Of a stretch of 64,000 nt of DNA, positions 1 to 11,518 are shown one piece after another; within the stretch, counting starts at the first letter, position 1, and every line of letters starts with the position of its first letter. Source of the stretch: Tenebrio molitor (taxonomy: Eukaryota; Arthropoda; Insecta; Coleoptera; Tenebrionidae). Made by a program: the position numbers and the translations under genes. The stretch lies in contig NC_091048.1 of the NCBI RefSeq assembly GCF_963966145.1, positions 23,312,001-23,376,000 on the forward strand. The letters run 5' to 3'. The notes under the pieces were generated by a model, which worked only from the letters and a program-made list of their open reading frames with translations, ran no database searches and had not been told where the DNA came from.

Positions 1-3000
1 ATAACTCTTTGTTATTAGAAAGCTTCAAAACTACCCATTACAATTTCACAAAAAAAAGATAGCCACCCAATCAATAATATGACTAATGATGATCTTTGTG
101 AAATTGTATTAGCCAAATATCAAATAGTGTTTCAACGCGACACTTTGTAGGGCAAAACTACCTAGCCAGTGGACTAAAATAATCTAATATACAGGGGTGT
201 ATCTAAAATGCAATTTTAACACGTAGCAGAGCTTATTAAATAAAACGTTTTTTCTATTTGAATTTTTAAGAAAAAAACGGAAATGGAATAAATTAACCAC
301 CGAAATGGGCAAGGGCGAAAATTTTGTGTTGTGATAGAAACGAAGCCTCACCAAAAAAGTTACATTGTTATAAAAAAAAACATTATGAGATCATTTAAAT
401 TTATAATTAAAGTAAGCTTTTAACTTAGATTGGCAACACTGCTGACAACTTGATTTGAATTGTCAAAGTCATGCTTCACAATTCAATACAAAATATGAAA
501 CGGCCAGTTAACAGTTGTATCGAAACCGGGGGGAGTACACTTTGAGCATTTTCTATGATTGTCAATAAGACTGTCTTATTTTCTAGTGCTTCATTTCTTT
601 TAAATTAAAACGATTGAATATGAGAACCCTAAACGTCAACAGTATTGCCAAACTAATTTAAAAGTCATAGCCTACTTTAATTATGCATTTAAATGATCTC
701 GCGGTAAATACTTAATTAAAATTTAAATTCTCATGGTTACAAAAACATTGAGACTAGTTAATCACATAAGACGACTCGTTTTGTAAAAATTCGAGGGCAA
801 AAAATCTTGGATAACTTTTGCGAAGTTTGCAAAATGTTATAGAGAAAATTTTCATAAATTGGCGAGTTTTTCCACGGGTTAAAATTAACACACGTATTTT
901 AGATACTCTCTATACCAGTGGAGGACACACAAAACAAAACACTTGGCCAATAAAAAATATACACTTCTCTTCAAAAAAAAAAAAAAAACCGTACACGTAT
1001 TGAGGGCTACTGCAATAGGGATAAAATTAATTAATCGCTTTCCGAGAAAACGTATTACTGACATTTTCTATGTATGTCATATGTGTGAAAATTGCTTTTT
1101 TATAAATTTTTAAATTGTTGTTGGATTGTTGAGAGTTACCTTTTTCTATAAATTTAGAAATAAAAGTTTGAGTTGTGTAGGTTTGTAGTATGTAATTGAT
1201 AATACTCGTACTTGCCCATGGCAAAACATTTACAGATATTTTAAAATCTCTGAAACATACATCGATAAAATCCAGCACGGGTTTTGTTACAGGTTTCTAA
1301 GTAACAACAATTAAAAGATAGGTTTACAATATCACAATCTAGCCAAAATTGTACTCACGCTTTTTTTTTTAATAGAAGTGTAGATATCAAGACACTTTTC
1401 TTTTGTTGAAGGTATTTTGTTGGTGCACGATAGTTACCTCCGTAACTTTCTTGCGAAGCTTAATAGGATGACTTTGTTGGTATACTTCGTCCAGCGAGAG
1501 ATTGGGAGATTTTAAATTGTATTAAATTAACCCAACACTACAAAATGCATTAGAATACATTAATTACAGCATAATTTCAGGGCAAAAATGTTACTGCTTG
1601 AAGAATATATTTCAAATTTTACGTGCGCTAGGTCCTACTTTCTCTACGTAGAATTTAGTGATTTTTATGTCAACCAATCTCTCGCTGGACAAACTTTAAC
1701 AGTTTACAAATTTTAGAGATTCAAGTGTTTTATGTTAATTTTTGATTTATTCAAAATTTTAGATTCCGAATATGGGTCTTTTACCTAACTTAAAATATTT
1801 TTTGAAGTGTAGTTCAAAATATCATTTTATTATATTATTATTTATGTTGTCTCCTCGATTCTTCTAGGAGATTCTTTGATTCAATTTCAGGAGGCATTTG
1901 CTTCGATACTTTCTTAGCAATGTTAGAAAAGAGTCAGCAAGATTCCCAGTAGATGTAGGGTATTGCCTCAACCGAGAACAGTAAAAATTTTCATTTGGAG
2001 CTATTTATCCGAAGCCGCAAATAAGTGTGTGCATTTACTAAATTTGAAATTTTTATTTTCCCAGATAAAACTTTGTGTGTCGCCGTAAAACTTAGATTGC
2101 AGGTTCGGACGTAATTGATGGAAGTTTATTCGATTCATATTTGTTGCTTCTGCAACGTTAATCTCGAAAGGGGAGATTGGGTCGCTGGTTTCGGATAAAA
2201 GCTGGAAAGTTTCTTCGGGTTCGTTGAGAAATTTCTTAAATTGGACGTCCAAACAATTCTCGCCTGTATCCTTCTTCCGTGATCAATAGTAAAACCGGAG
2301 CGATTATCGGAGCCAAAGTACAAAGCGATTTCGGCGGTTATCCTGAATAAATTTCGAATTTGCGCTAGCCAGCGGATATTGTATGCAATTAATTTGCCGA
2401 ACGGATACTGAAGCGGTGGTGTACTTGTGTTTCCCGCAAACATCGAATGCCGAAGCAAAATTGGAAGTGTTGTCTGGTTACGCATGTACATACACGCACG
2501 AAAATAGAAACGATAAACCCTCCAGCCCTTAAGGGGATTTTCTGGCGGTGTTCCCGGATAAACGCAGCCGAAACCGACTCCTTTCGACGGATGCGATATG
2601 ATTTTATAAAACATCAACACCGCCGTCGGATCAGATTATCAAAGTTGAACCCTCTCGCAGCATCCATCCCCCTCGTCGAATTGATATTCCCCGTGTGTCT
2701 ATCTGCAAAATTTTCGATTACGTCAGTAATGACGAGAGCCATTGTCGGGCTCGAGTTGAATTCGTTCGTCGAGCAGAAATTTCCAGGACGCGCTCCACTT
2801 GCGATTCATAATGCAGCAACCCGGCTGGTGTTCCCTCTTTATGTTCCAATTTTCAGATTATAACTCATGTCTTGAGACGCGTTTAGGCGCCATTAAATGC
2901 CGACTCTGACGACGTTCCCCTTAACATCGTCTGATATATCTCGGGGAGGTCGCATTATTTTTCGGCGGTGTTGTTATTAAATTTTTAGGATGGTGGCACG

Positions 3001-4230
3001 ATTTACCATTAGTCGTAGGGCGGAACACGTGTTCGGATTGCATTCGGGACCGAAACGTAAAATATTCCCTGCGGAATGGGCCGCAGTCGAAGTAAAACAA
3101 AAAAACACATGAAAATATCAAAGGGATAGGAAAAGTGTAATTTCGAAAGGCAGCGAGGGCATTAAGAAAATGGAAACAAAAAAAAAAATACGTACAGCCG
3201 TATGAGAAGAGACGAATATGGGCGGCGCGTCTGAAGCAGGAATAATAAAAAAGCCAAAAATGAAATGGGAAAAATGGAAATTTATTTCTATAATGATGTG
3301 TAAATCATTGGACAGGTTGTAAAGGAAATGTTGAGAGAAAATATGAAAATACCACAAAATACATAAATACAGATCACATAATATTAATTTGACAAGCAAG
3401 TTTTAACGCCTTCGGGAAAAATATCAACATTTAATCGAATCAATTAATTAAATTAATATTTTGGGTTTAATTAACAGCGTCGGTGTTAAATATTATTGAT
3501 GGAATTATTCGCGAAAGTCAGTTTTAATTTATGAAACACATAAATGCAGTAGTATAGTGCAATTTCAAGGTGTTGCGTGATTTGTGGGAAAATATTCAAC
3601 TGTACTTGGTAATAAAACCCGCTGCTAATACCAGCCTTCAAACCGCTCATTTACTCATCATCTCTGATACAAGTTAAATTTATTCAAATCTTTTTGCAAC
3701 AGTCCAGGATATTGCGAGAAAGAATTGTTTAGAACACGAACAATGATTTTCTGGTGGTAAATTGTACATGTTGATTAATTGGGTCAATTTTTTAATTAAG
3801 AATTACAAAAAGTTCACTTTCAAAGAGATCTTTTCTGCTTTACTCCGGTTGTTATTTTATAATAAAGCTGCAGAAATGGTTGACAGATACACCAGAAGAT
3901 TCGTTTGTTCCTAAATAGCCAAATTTATTTGTTCCTGATATAAAATTTCAATTTCATAATTATGTAAATGTACTGACGTTATAAAAAAATGGAAAAAAAC
4001 AGGTGATATACCTATCTAATACCAATTTGCATTTATTTTCTCTCTTTTATACATATTTTAATCTGTTGCTATTTTTTCCAATTTGTAATAAAATATGTGA
4101 TATAAATGGGAGAAAAATGTCGTCTGCTATTTACACAGTAATAATATCTTAAATAAAATCAATGAAAGTAGATGAAATGAAATAAAATTCTTAATTCTGT
4201 AATAATAAAATACATATGTATATGTATATC
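1..4230. other. AT-rich non-coding stretch with one GC-richer block
   Basis: No gene recognised. Open frames here are short and look like chance. About 2100-2900 is clearly richer in GC than its surroundings and may be unique regulatory DNA upstream of the syntaxin exons, or an undetected exon. A 17-bp perfect inverted repeat lies at 1489-1505 and 1674-1690. Confidence 0.5.
1489..1690. repeat. Small inverted-repeat element (about 200 bp)
   Basis: GTCCAGCGAGAGATTGG at 1489-1505 returns as its exact reverse complement at 1674-1690. The arms are short and the interior is not palindromic. It could be a worn MITE, or a chance pair. Confidence 0.4.
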
Positions 4231-4773
4231 GAGTGTTCAATTGAAAAGTTCATCAAGTAGGCTTTTAATTTTTCACAACATTGTGAAATGTGAAGTGAAG
4301 TCTCTGGCTACATGTTTGGTAACATTGAATAAAAAACCTCCTAATTTGACGAAAGATGCATCATCTGTAAAATTTTAGGTTGGATGTGTTTTTATGTTGA
4401 AAACATTAAATGCACACCAAGACATTATTGCCTACGTTGTCGACACGTCAATTGCAAAGATGTATTCTTCTTGGATAATGTGCTGGCTTGAATTCCTGCA
4501 CTGCTCTGACACGGTAGGGTTAAAAATGTAAATTCTTGTGTTAACATTGTGTGCGTTGTTTCAACAGAGAGATTAATTTGCTGACCCAATTGTCGGATAG
4601 ATGTTTTTGGTGCATAAATTAAATTTAATTAAAGTGCAATTCCACAGAAAACGAGAATCAACTCAAAAAAAAATGCTACACTCGCAAAACAACTGACATC
4701 TGTCAAAGAAGGCGTCATCTTCTTTCTTTAAAAAGTCATAGCCAACTTGATGAACTTTTCATTTGAACACCCG
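4231..4773. mobile_element. MITE with GGGTGTTCAAATGAAAAG-type terminal inverted repeats
   Basis: The left end (GAGTGTTCAATTGAAAAG at 4231) and the reverse complement of the right end (GGGTGTTCAAATGAAAAG, ending near 4773) match over about 45 bp, including GTTCATCAAGT and a following GGCT. The interior is AT-rich. On the - strand it has a faint, stop-ridden resemblance to a DDE transposase, too decayed to assign. A partial copy of the right end lies at 60430-60472. Confidence 0.7.
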
Positions 4774-7700
4774 TTACATACACAAGTAGTGTCATATTCA
4801 TGTTCGGTTGGGTTTTTTGTTTGCTTAAGTTTGCGGAAAAGAATGTTATCGATCCTGGAAAGCTGTATTTGCTAAATTTATTTGTTCTATTATTAATCAG
4901 AATAATATGAATAATTTCCTTTGCCCGGTATTTACACAATGAAGTTTGCTACATAAAAATTATAGAGTCAAAAAAAACAACATGAAAGCGATTGATAAAA
5001 TGCCACATTATTTTTTTAATAAATATGTCGAGGCCATCGACCTGCGTATAGATAAATTTTCTTATTTTGTTTTACGGTAGCCCACCATTATTGTTGATTG
5101 TGTTTCAAGTATGTATTAATATCGAACGAATTGTTTTAATAAATAATATAATTTGCCGGTGAAGATCAAAGGGGCCGCATCAATCATTCCAGATAGCTCA
5201 ATTATGATCGTTATGAGGAGTTGGGTTGAGACTTCCTGGTTTAATGATCCATTTTTAAATAATAGTGCCTCAAAAGGAAGTTGCCTCTACCAAATTACAA
5301 TTTTATTGCTCCGGTAGTTGATAAAGTTGGGTACGAATCACGCTTCGGTTTCGTTTGAACAACTTTTATGCCGTCATAGTGTGGGGAAATGCAAATACTC
5401 GTACACACCCGCAATAAAAATGTGGAATTTAATTTATTTAAAAATAGAATTCTCCCGTAATGAATTCGTAACCGGTGACGGAGTGGTATGAGATTATTAA
5501 AAACCCTTGGGCAAAACGTGAATCAATTTTGGTGGAGGCGCCGGTTTCCTAATCGAAAATTGATAGGTACACGTAAATATTTGTAATGCTAAGTACTCGA
5601 CTTTTAATGAGATGGAGATCTTGAACTTTTCACTTTCTTTATTCGGTGCACTTGAATTTTTGATAGGTCGTTTGGTACTTCCAGTATACTCGCCGTTCTC
5701 ATTCGATTTTCACCGTGTCATGCATGCATTTAAACGTCGTCGTGTGCACATAATGCTTGTTTGTTACTCACCTTTTTTTCTAGAAACTGAGGTCATTCGT
5801 AATTGTGTAAAATGTTGAGTACCATGCGAATAAGTCACCTTTCCATTATCTATGTAAATAGCGCGATTACCGTTAATGGTTTGACGTTCGAAACGATAGC
5901 GGTCGCTTCCTGCAGTCAAATTTGACGGAGAACCGGTATTTTTTTTTAATTTGTCAAGAGCTGAAGGATTGATCGGCGATAATGTGGAAATGATTCCGAG
6001 AATCGTGTTAATGGAATCAGTTCCTCCCACACCTGCACTATAATGGCTTCTTAAAATTGCCACCAAGAGGAGACTATGCTGTTTGAAAAATGACTCCGGC
6101 CAACGCAGACAGTGTGACGCACCGGGAAGTGCTGACGTCACTGAGGAGGACGATTCAGCGGAGAATCCGTGGAGCATAAACCGCATTTCGTTTGAAAGTT
6201 TCAAGTCGATATCGACGGAGGACGGAGAGGGAAGTGGCAAAACGTCAAAAAGAATCCCGTCCGACCGTTTTCATTATTAAATTAAGCGTCCTGCGTAATT
6301 CCATTAACTTTGTTTGATCCGGTTTAAACGCTCCAGGTGCAATCACATGATTTGGTACGTGAGTGTTAAGCCGAGCTTTGCGTTTTACGTCGGCAACAAA
6401 CACAAATATTACGAGGTCGATGATAAGCGATTCGCGCTCTTCTCGATGCAGCCACCCACATTTCCATGTGCCGCAGGATCCTATGCGGATCACGATAGCC
6501 GCCCACGCCGACGCCATCGCCGCCAACGTCAAAAGCGAGGTCAAGACACACAGAGAAGAAAAACAAAAACTCGGATCTCGAGAGGAACGTCGGGATTTAT
6601 TTTATTGCGGAGGGTCACACCGTGGGCTTCATAACAAAATGTAATTCTCCCGGAGTCGGGTTTTTTCTTTCGGTATTTAATCGATGGTTCAAGATGGAAA
6701 ATCTATTATTTAACTCCGCAGGATGTGGAGTAACGCGGGCGTTTTTGTCCTGGACCGGATAAAGAGGGTTTGGACAAGCTGGCCTTAGTTTGAATGCACG
6801 GTTAAAGGGGGGGCTGCAGAGGTCGTGAAAACACATTAATCAAAGGAAATTGTCGCGTAAGCTCTTGAAAAATTGGCTCGGGGATTATCGGGCGATGAGT
6901 AAAAAGAACAGAAAAAAGATGGTAAACAGTGACAGTGACCGATAACGGGCAAAAATGTCAATGAAATTTCCGATCGTCGATGTTTTAAGCAACTGTTATT
7001 GACAAAGCACTTCGACGACGTTTTTTACCTCCTCAAATGTAATTTGCTCCCACCGGTCACCACCTCCATATTCGAAACTGTTGCAAAATATTCATGTTTC
7101 TTTATAAAATAGAAAAAAGGAAAGTTCGATAAACTAGAATGGTTCGTTTAATGAAAATATATTTTTTTGTTCGACACTGTCAGAACTTGAGAATTTTCCC
7201 CTGTGTGAACGGATTTTGATAAATGTCACAACTTGTCGAAACGAAACGTCAAGCTAATTTTAAAGATTTTAAGCGATTTGGAGCCTTTAAGGGGCTCGTC
7301 GAACAAAAAAACGTGTGTAACTTGGGCCTTTTGTGGCACTCGCGTTTTAAACTGGCCCACTCGTGCCAAAAAAAAGCCCAATTTACACATGAACTCGTTA
7401 AATAAACTACTACATATTACACGTATAATCTATTTCAAAATCAAAAATCCACCAACACTGCATTCTACCTGGAAAATACAACCGACAACGTCGTCAACTT
7501 TTGTTTTTAGTGTGTTTGCAAGTGTCGGAAAAAGTGGGGTTATGAAAGAAAACTGTTGACAGTCGTTTTGGTCGTAGATCATCGTGTTTTTTTATTCTCA
7601 TTTTATTATTTCACTCAAAAGGTATGATATGGTAACTACCACCTTTTTGTACAAATAATTATTTTGTGTTACGTAATAAACTCAACAGTTCGATGTCAAA

Positions 7701-8079
7701 TTTTGGCGGGACGTTGAGCCAACCCAAAAAAATTAAATTTATTCTAGGGATTTCTTCGTTTCTGCCAACATAATTTAACAAGTGGTGGATTTTTGATTTT
7801 GAAACAGATTATAAGCATGGGTGCAATAAATATTGTACCTTATTTCAAGTACCTTTTGGTCGAGGACCACTTGAACATTTCATTGTGAGAGCCAAGGCTT
7901 TTGAAAAAAACAAAAGATTTTTTTTTTCTTCAAATAAACGTATTCCGATCATTTTCATTTTCCGCCCATATCTGCTTCCGTGCAGTAACGTTATCATCAC
8001 CTTTTTTTTTTTGGCAACTCCCAGTTTTTCTAAAAGTTTTTGATGGATTATTAAATTCAGATTTAAACACTTCACCTTT
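4774..8079. other. Non-coding stretch, GC-richer at 5850-6850
   Basis: No gene recognised. Overlapping open frames on both strands at 5764-6640 (up to 158 codons) coincide with a local rise in GC. They have no recognisable domains and no consistent splice signals, so they are left uncalled. The block could be regulatory DNA of the syntaxin locus. Confidence 0.4.
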
Positions 8080-8328
8080 GATTTTTTTTACGTTGGACAC
8101 ACTGTTTGACATGCGTACCTGTCAAATGAACATAACATGTTGCTGAATTTCCGACGATCTCTGAGTATTCTGCTATTGCAAACTAGCAAAACTGACAACA
8201 ATGCACTAGACATTGACGCTACTTAAAACCTTAAACTTAGAAAAACATAACCTAATTCAACACACAGCTTTACTACCAAATAAAATGCAAAATTTGTATG
8301 GCCTCCCATTATGCCAAAACAACGTGAA
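8080..8328 (-). mobile_element. MITE copy related to 37364-37658 (opposite orientation)
   Basis: Read as reverse complement, this stretch matches 37364-37625 with scattered substitutions over about 240 bp. Shared landmarks include AACATAACCTAATTCAACA, TTTACTACCAAA and TGACAACAATGCACTA. The right end, GGCCTCCCATTATGCCAAAA, is the family's terminal repeat. The left end is degraded. Confidence 0.7.
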
Positions 8329-8384
8329 TGCATTTTATGCCCATATACTACGAGTATATATGACGTTTGGGCGGATGGTTCCTA

Positions 8385-8567
8385 AAGCTTGTTTGACACG
8401 ATGTTAAATTTTGTAGAAAATTTGTTAGAAAATGAGAGACCCTCGATCAGAACCAATGAACGATCAGGATCATAGTCTGTCTTTGTCATATCCTGATCGT
8501 TCATTGGTCCTCTCTCATTTTCTAACAAATTTTCTACAAAATTTAGCATCGTGTCATACAGCCTTTA
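8385..8567. mobile_element. Fold-back MITE with GACACGATGCTAAATTTTG termini
   Basis: Two arms of roughly 75 bp are reverse complements of each other: the left arm starts at about 8385 with TTGACACGATGTTAAATTTT, and the right arm ends with AAATTTAGCATCGTGTCA. The spacer is only about 20 bp, so almost the whole element is a hairpin. A related copy is at 42234-42380. Confidence 0.8.
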
Positions 8568-8618
8568 GTAATCGATTTATAAAAATGAAGAAAAGTTCCC
8601 ACAAAACAAGAAAAAGTA

Positions 8619-9524
8619 CCGGGTGGGGCATCGTATACGCGCACGCGAGAAATCGCGACTAATTAAATAAAATTGTCGAAATTTTTTACACTTACCTGGC
8701 TATTGGTAAGGTACATTTCATAATTTTTTGATAATTTTTCACTTACAAAGCCAAAAAAAAATAAAATGTAAAATTCAAAATCAAAGAAATTCCTTTTCGA
8801 GAGGATTTCCCTTGCCATTCAACGTGGAAACGCTGCAAGCATTCGAGGCACTTTTCCAGATTCCGCAATATTATCGGAAATTTTTGTATTATAAAACAAA
8901 AATGTTTATGTAATTATGTTATACTTAATATAAATGTAAATTTCAACCAAAAAGTCAAATTCTGATTTTCATACTAACCTACCCAGATTCACTTCCTATA
9001 ATTATTTACGAAATCAGCGGATAAAAACACCAATTAAATTTTGAATTAAAGGCAGTTTTACATTTGAACTTTCAAAATCATTTTTATTTATGACCTGCTA
9101 TTTGTGCTGTCGTAAATTTAGGTGACAATGGAAACTGTCAATTTTATGGCAAAAAGGTTTAAAACGGTCGGCTATACCTTTTGTTGGGAAATTATACCAT
9201 TGTGCCATAAATCACGCGACTGGTTTGCGTTTAAATAAAAAAGCGAATTATTTAGCTAACCAAGTCAAAATTTGTAATTGTGCCACCAGGGTTTGATGCG
9301 CTAGCAGATACAGATTCATTTAGTGTAAAAACTTTATAGGTAAATTAATAGTTAATTTCACAAAACTAATAAAACTGTTACGGCCTTATTTATTAACAAA
9401 AAAAAATTCAAAAAATTCTCGAATATACCTTATCAATAATTAGTTTGGTATATAAAATTTCGACAATTTTATTTTAATTAGAAGTCGCGATTTCTCGCAT
9501 GCGCGTATACGATGCCCCACCCGG
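8619..9524. mobile_element. MITE, 906 bp, TA-flanked, CCGGGTGGGGCATCGTATAC termini
   Basis: The left terminus CCGGGTGGGGCATCGTATAC (8619) is mirrored by GTATACGATGCCCCACCCGG ending at 9524. Each end is flanked by TA, as for Tc1/mariner-type insertions. The terminal repeats run about 70 bp, with few mismatches, into GTCGAAATTTT. The interior is AT-rich with no transposase frame, so the element is non-autonomous. Confidence 0.85.
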
Positions 9525-9724
9525 TACTGACATGGCTGTATTTCGATGTTTCAATATCAAAAATAATTAATTTTGATATGGACATACTAAATCAATAAAT
9601 CAAAATAACGTTCAAGATCCACGTTTTTGAAACTAAAAATACTCTTCCAGCAGTAATAAACAATCTAAGCCAATGTTTAAACGAAATGCCATTTTCTTCT
9701 TGTCAATACGCTAATCACTTTTAG

Positions 9725-9905
9725 AACTCAAAACAAATATTTTGGAGAGGTTCGAGCTGCATTTGCTTTCATTTCATCCCGGATCCTTTCTTTCAATTAT
9801 TGGTCGATTTACTTTAGTAAACCTTAAAAATTTAATGGGGTGAGATTGGGGGACCGCGCAGGACACTCAATAAATCCTCTTTGGAATCCTAAATTATGCA
9901 GCGAT
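9725..9905 (-). pseudogene. Transposase remnant (C-terminal part of a DDE transposase)
   Basis: The - strand, read down from about 9900, gives CPARSPNLTPLNF followed after three stops by LKERIRDEMKANAARTSP. This matches the layout of insect mariner-like DDE transposases, where a W/C-P-x-RSPDLTPxDFFLW block with the last catalytic acid precedes a helical IRxE-type tail. The last acid has become N (PLNF). With several stops and no flanking domains it is a dead fragment. Confidence 0.6.
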
Positions 9906-11443
9906 TTGGAAGGGTTTTCCCAAATCTACAAGAAAAATTTGGGGAAATCGCTGTTTAAAAAATTTGGCGATGACGTTATTCTGCCGAAACGGAAAAAGGC
10001 GGAAAAATTATAATAATTGGAAATTGTATCTTATTCTTATAAATAAAATTGAACAGGTCGATTGCTTTTGACAAACTCAACTGGAAATGGAATGGAATAT
10101 GTATTTCCATGATGCCAAACTTTTGGCTGTCACCGTATAATTGCGCAGAAAGTTGTCATTTTTGTAACATTTGATCGGAACATACACGGGCTTGAATATT
10201 TCATAAGCAACTTTTCAGCTTCTACACAATATCCGGAAATTAATAAATCAAACTTTAGAAATTGACTGGTGAACGGTGAAAAATCTGAATCCAATTTATA
10301 ACCGTTATTAAGTCACCAAGTCATTATAGTTAAAACCTTGACAATCTATATTTTGCATTTAATACTTTCCTGACACGAAACAAGGTGTAAAACTATCTAT
10401 AACGGTGCTGCTTCAACGTCGTTTTTAGCGCCCAATTAAGTTTTAATTAAAACTGTCAATTTGTGCCAACACACATGCCGGCGCTTGATATAAGAAAAAG
10501 CTCGACGGAGGTAGTACACATTCGGAACAATAAGTCAGAGATTAAAGCTCTAGATTTTGTAAAAATAATTACTCGACAAGAACCGTAGTAGTAAAGGAAA
10601 AATGAAAGAAATTGTGTAATTAAAGGTAATACAACGTCGGGACAAATCCCGTAAGCTTGTTAGGACATTAAGTGGAATTTATGTTAGTGAATGAGGTAAA
10701 GTTTCTTTAATTTTGTGGAGTTTTCGTCGAAAGCGTATTATTTCAGTCATGCATTTTTCATATTTTTTCATATTTCCACGTTAACTAGCAAGGTTCTTTA
10801 ATTTATTCACCGCTTTTAATTAAATAGTGCGCTACGATTTTGATGGTTGCCGTAATGAGACCTTCATTTCCGTCTCGTGCATCTACTTTTCTTTCTTTCT
10901 CAAACGCGAACATCGGAATCGTTACATCACGGCTATCTGTCGTGAAATTTCAACGTGCAACACTCGACAAAGTCTAGACCGCGTTAAATCGAATAACCCA
11001 GGTCACATAATGATCCCATTAAATGTTAAACACCACCATTTTACGTATTCCTTACGAGCAATTGCGTTATCTCTCACCCATCCAGAAAAATTTATTTTAC
11101 GACGGCCGTATGTGTTTAAAAGTTTTTGGACGATTTTGTCCGCGTTTTATGTCTCGAATCCTGACGTGTTTCTCCTTCAGAAAAGACCATAAAAGACGTT
11201 AAGTTGCAGAGTTTAATTACTTTTTTTCGTTCATCGTGCAGAACAATACAATGGGGTCCGCATTGTGTAGACTGCGAGCCGCACACCTGATCGGAAACAA
11301 TCAATTGTTTGAATAATTAACTAGGCGGTGGAAATTTTACTGAAACAATAATGTCCCTTGAATCTATTAAATGAACACAGCGGTGGAAATTGGATAAAAA
11401 TGGACAACAGACTGTTAAAATTGGTTTTGTTTTTTTTTTGCAG
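9906..11443. other. Non-coding stretch upstream of the first syntaxin exon found
   Basis: AT-rich. Probably intron of Syx1A, because the exon at 11444 begins inside a codon and so needs an upstream exon. No matching N-terminal syntaxin exon was recognised here. Confidence 0.4.
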
Positions 11444-11518
11444 AAACGAAGCAGGAACTTGAAGATCTAATGGCCGATATAAAGAAAACTGCCAATAAAG
11501 TCCGTGCCAAGCTTAAAG
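11444..11518 (+). CDS. Syx1A: Syx1A exon encoding ETKQELEDLMADIKK
   Basis: A polypyrimidine run and CAG precede base 11444, and GTAAGT follows 11518. The first two bases complete a codon begun upstream. The exon encodes TKQELEDLMADIKKTANKVR and leaves one base (G) for the next exon. It belongs to the Hb helix and following loop of the Habc domain. Confidence 0.93.

Noticed and set aside
5764..6640. Overlapping open frames up to 158 codons on both strands
   Set aside because: They overlap on opposite strands, track the local GC rise, show no domain or splice logic, and most starts are not ATG. Treated as compositional shadows.
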